The position numbers and the translations under genes are program-made. From Bacteroidales bacterium (GTDB lineage: Bacteria > Bacteroidota > Bacteroidia > Bacteroidales > WCHB1-69), in NCBI GenBank assembly GCA_017394765.1, contig JAFPXF010000005.1:14004-78003 (forward strand): DNA of 64,000 nucleotides, written 5' to 3'. Shown here one piece after another: positions 61,880 to 64,000 of this stretch. How positions within the stretch are numbered: position 1 is the first letter of the stretch; the number at the start of each line of letters is the position of its first letter. The notes under the pieces are model-generated. The model was not told the DNA's origin. It did not search any database and saw only the letters and a program-made list of their open reading frames with translations.

Positions 61880-61889
61880 AAATAGGCGT

Positions 61890-63479
61890 ATGATCAAAAA
61901 AACACTGTTATCATTCATCCAAATCATATTCATCGCATGTCTGTCTGCACAACCCATTCCGACTGTGCTCAAAGACACCAACATGGTGGAAGACGACATG
62001 GATGTCTTCGCGAAAGCAGAGATCCAGAAGATGGACTCCATGCTCAATATATGGTATGTAAAAAACGAGTTGACGACCAAACACTCCGTGCTCTCCAAAC
62101 TCAAAGACGACAGTTACGCCTACGACAACAATGATTCGCTCATCTATAAACGTCTCTCCCAGATTGTCACCGCCGTGCCCATGGCTTACAACGAGCGTGT
62201 GAAACGATTCATCGAACTCTACTCTGTACAACGTCAACGTTCCTCGTCGGCCATTTTGGCGCTGGCGCAATACTATTATCCTTGGATGAAGGCCATTTTT
62301 GACAAATACAATGTGCCTGAGGAGTTGGTCTATATCACCATCATCGAGTCGGCGCTCAATCCGTTGGCCGTGTCGCGCGCGGGTGCCACGGGAATATGGC
62401 AATTCATGTACAACACGGGGAAACTTTACGGACTGGAGGTCAACACTTTCGTGGATGACCGCCGCGACCCTTACAAAGCCACCGAGGCGGCAGCACGCCA
62501 TTTTCGGGACCTGTACAACATCTTCAACGATTGGGGATTGGCCATTTCAGCCTACAACTGCGGGGCTGGCAACGTGCGCAAGGCCATCCAGCGCTCCGGC
62601 GGCAAAACCGACTTCTGGGGCGTGGCACCCTATCTGCCCAAGGAGACCCAAAACTATTTCCCCGCTTTCATCGGCGCCTACTACATGATGACCTATCACA
62701 ATCTCTACGGCATCGCGCCCAGCACGCTTCGCATCCCCACCAACGTCGATACCGTCATGGTTGACAAAGAGATTCACCTTCAGCAGGTCTCGGAGGTCCT
62801 CGGCATCGACATGGACGAGATCCACATCCTGAATCCGCAATACAAGCGGGACATCATCCCCGCCTATCACGAAAAATATCCTTTGCGCCTGCAAACGCAG
62901 GACATCCTCCGGTTCATTGCTTTGAAAGACTCCATCCAGCGGTACCGTTACGACGACTTCTTCAATCCCACGCGCGACCTGACCACCACGACGGAGACCG
63001 GGGATGTCATTGTGCAGACCACACCCAACAAGTACCATACGGTGCGCAAAGGCGAGACATTGTCGAAAATAGCCTCCAAATACGGAACCACGGTCAACAA
63101 GCTGAAAGCGTTGAACCATCTCCGCAGCAGCAGTTTGCGCATTGGGCAGCGTTTGCTGGTGCGCAAGGGCACGACCATCACCAAGCCCGCCCCGAAGCCT
63201 GCGTCCGGCGACAGCACTTTGGTGGCCAGGGACAGCACGATGGTTTCCGCCGACTCCAGTGTCGTGGTGAAGGACACCATTCCTGCCACAACCAAGCCTG
63301 CCACAAACACCACAAACAACTCCACCGGATCGCCCATCATCTACATCGTCAAAAAGGGCGACACCTTATCCTCGATCGGGCGCAAGTATGGTGTCACGGC
63401 TACCGCCATTGCCAAATACAACAATTTGCGCAACGAGAATGCCATTCAAGCCGGGCAGAAGCTTAAAATCCCGAGATAA
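61890..63479 (+). CDS. Membrane-bound-type lytic transglycosylase with two LysM domains (MltD-like)
   Basis: A 529-residue periplasmic enzyme that cleaves peptidoglycan to 1,6-anhydromuropeptides. A signal peptide (residues 1-20) is followed by a helical stretch and an SLT domain (about 140-300): the catalytic Glu is in YITIIESALNPLAVS, followed by GATGIWQFM and AYNCGAGNVRKAI. Two LysM modules bind glycan: KYHTVRKGETLSKIASKYG and YIVKKGDTLSSIGRKYG at the C terminus, joined by a Ser/Thr/Pro-rich linker with a TMV/DST repeat. Full length. Last coding gene in the window. Confidence 0.94.
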   Translation: MIKKTLLSFIQIIFIACLSAQPIPTVLKDTNMVEDDMDVFAKAEIQKMDSMLNIWYVKNELTTKHSVLSKLKDDSYAYDNNDSLIYKRLSQIVTAVPMAYNERVKRFIELYSVQRQRSSSAILALAQYYYPWMKAIFDKYNVPEELVYITIIESALNPLAVSRAGATGIWQFMYNTGKLYGLEVNTFVDDRRDPYKATEAAARHFRDLYNIFNDWGLAISAYNCGAGNVRKAIQRSGGKTDFWGVAPYLPKETQNYFPAFIGAYYMMTYHNLYGIAPSTLRIPTNVDTVMVDKEIHLQQVSEVLGIDMDEIHILNPQYKRDIIPAYHEKYPLRLQTQDILRFIALKDSIQRYRYDDFFNPTRDLTTTTETGDVIVQTTPNKYHTVRKGETLSKIASKYGTTVNKLKALNHLRSSSLRIGQRLLVRKGTTITKPAPKPASGDSTLVARDSTMVSADSSVVVKDTIPATTKPATNTTNNSTGSPIIYIVKKGDTLSSIGRKYGVTATAIAKYNNLRNENAIQAGQKLKIPR

Positions 63480-63558
63480 GAAGGGTAAAAAACAATTATG
63501 GTGCGGCGGGGATGCAGGCCGTAGGTCTGCAGGGGTTGGTAGCAAAGGTGTAAGACGA

Positions 63559-63580
63559 GTGAACAGTGATCAGTGATCAG
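63559..63580. repeat. Inverted copy of the TGATCACTGTTCAC repeat
   Basis: GTGAACAGTGATCAGTGATCAG is the reverse complement of the element at 36666-36687 over 14 bases (TGATCACTGTTCAC) plus an extra TGATCACT unit. Part of the 521-base 3' end region; 63480-63558 shows nothing recognised. Confidence 0.6.
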
Positions 63581-63616
63581 TATGGGAGTGGGTGACGGAG
63601 TATGCCACAGGAAACC

Positions 63617-63689
63617 CATCCCCGTCAGGGGATGCATATCTGTAGCCGAGGGCGTTCCCGCGAGGGGTCCAAATCCCCGTTAGGGGATT
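63617..63689. repeat. Paired-hairpin intergenic repeat, copy 2
   Basis: Hairpins CATCCCC-GTCA-GGGGATG (63617-63634) and AATCCCC-GTTA-GGGGATT (63672-63689), 37 bases apart. The spacer begins CATATCTGTAGC and contains GAGGGC, as in copy 1 at 33575-33648. Stem sequences differ from copy 1 but remain fully paired. Confidence 0.85.
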
Positions 63690-63757
63690 CATTTGACAGC
63701 ATGTACGACAGCGGTTCATCGGCGGTGGTTTTGGAAGTGGCGAAAATAATAAAAAAA

Positions 63758-64000
63758 GGGAATTATATATCTGATGGCACAAATCAGGGCTTTTGCATCT
63801 TTTTTTATTTGGGCGTGCCGGCGCGGCGGCGGGAATTATGTCACATTCGCACACGCCATAAAATGCCGCCGCGCCGTCGGGCTTTCCGCTCCAATAATTT
63901 TGGTTTAAGACCCACCACCATTCCGCGAGACGCGAAGCGTCAAGCGGAACCTCCGTCTCGCCAGGGAACGCACTCCCACCAAAATCATTTCCGCTTCAAT
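63758..64000. repeat. Large structured intergenic repeat, copy C (cut by window end)
   Basis: Starts GGGAATTATATATCTGATGG, aligned with 15182 in copy A (GGGAATTATATACCTGATGG), and runs to the window edge with the same order of hairpins: CTGAT/ATCAG, the GC-rich stem built on GGCGCGGCGGC, GTCGGGCTTTCCGCT, AAGCGGAACCTCCGTCTCGC and CCAAAATCATTTCCGC. The remainder lies outside the window. Confidence 0.85.

Noticed and set aside
63446..63854. Minus-strand frames of 63 and 94 codons over the end repeats
   Set aside because: They consist of repeat sequence (paired hairpins and copy C); they look like translated repeats, not genes.

Overview
This window looks like chromosomal DNA of a member of the Bacteroidota, most likely Bacteroidales. 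The evidence is phylum-specific genes: the gliding/T9SS lipoprotein GldD, a PorV/PorQ-family protein, a FlgD-like C-terminal sorting domain, a TonB-dependent receptor with a carboxypeptidase-regulatory-like N domain, an S46 dipeptidyl-peptidase, the short sigma-70 RpoD, a short AMP nucleosidase and a Rho with a long charged N-terminal extension. Recurrent TAnnTTTG -7 promoter boxes, typical of the phylum, also support this. No species is claimed.

Layout. (1) 1-5.5 kb, minus strand: a CDP-dideoxyhexose surface-sugar operon (GtrA, rfbF, rfbG, rfbH and a ferredoxin-reductase-like E3 cut by the window edge). An AAA ATPase gene with its own promoter interrupts it. (2) 5.6-15.2 kb, plus strand: rho, a serine hydrolase, a PHP phosphatase, then a second polysaccharide block: TupA-like ATP-grasp, a polymerase-like/GT4 fusion, GT2 and a DegT-type PLP enzyme. 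(3) 15.2-27.8 kb: a large repeat element and an AMP nucleosidase on plus, then a long minus-strand run: degP, rpoD, gldD, a T9SS-type nuclease/phosphatase, a TraR/DksA-like protein, lspA, DPP7-type peptidase, typA, methyltransferase, folB and aroB. (4) 28-35.2 kb, plus strand: rplU-rpmA, holA, valS, a small membrane protein, a PfkB kinase and an M64 peptidase; a tRNA-Thr(CGU) lies on minus between the last two. (5) 35.2-44.5 kb: folD, a second large repeat, a SPOR protein, mreB, and a minus operon greA-HIT-transketolase N half-LptF/G-GT4-dxs. (6) 44.6-58.8 kb, minus strand: hutH, lipoprotein, nadC, YihY, small membrane protein, then a cassette of TonB-dependent receptor, 1576-residue secreted protein and PorV/PorQ protein. 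(7) 58.9-64 kb, plus strand: lgt, lipoprotein, MORN/YwqK-repeat protein, LysM lytic transglycosylase, and repeats to the window edge.

The genes mix housekeeping with envelope biogenesis. The main themes are surface polysaccharide (two blocks flanking rho), lipoprotein maturation (lgt and lspA), cell wall (mreB, SPOR, lytic transglycosylase) and the T9SS. The less ordinary features are the receptor/giant/PorV cassette, the polymerase-GT4 fusion, the ATPase inserted in the sugar operon, and two families of structured intergenic repeats. One repeat family shows paired hairpins whose 7-bp stems change sequence while staying paired and keep a GTTA/GTCA tetraloop.
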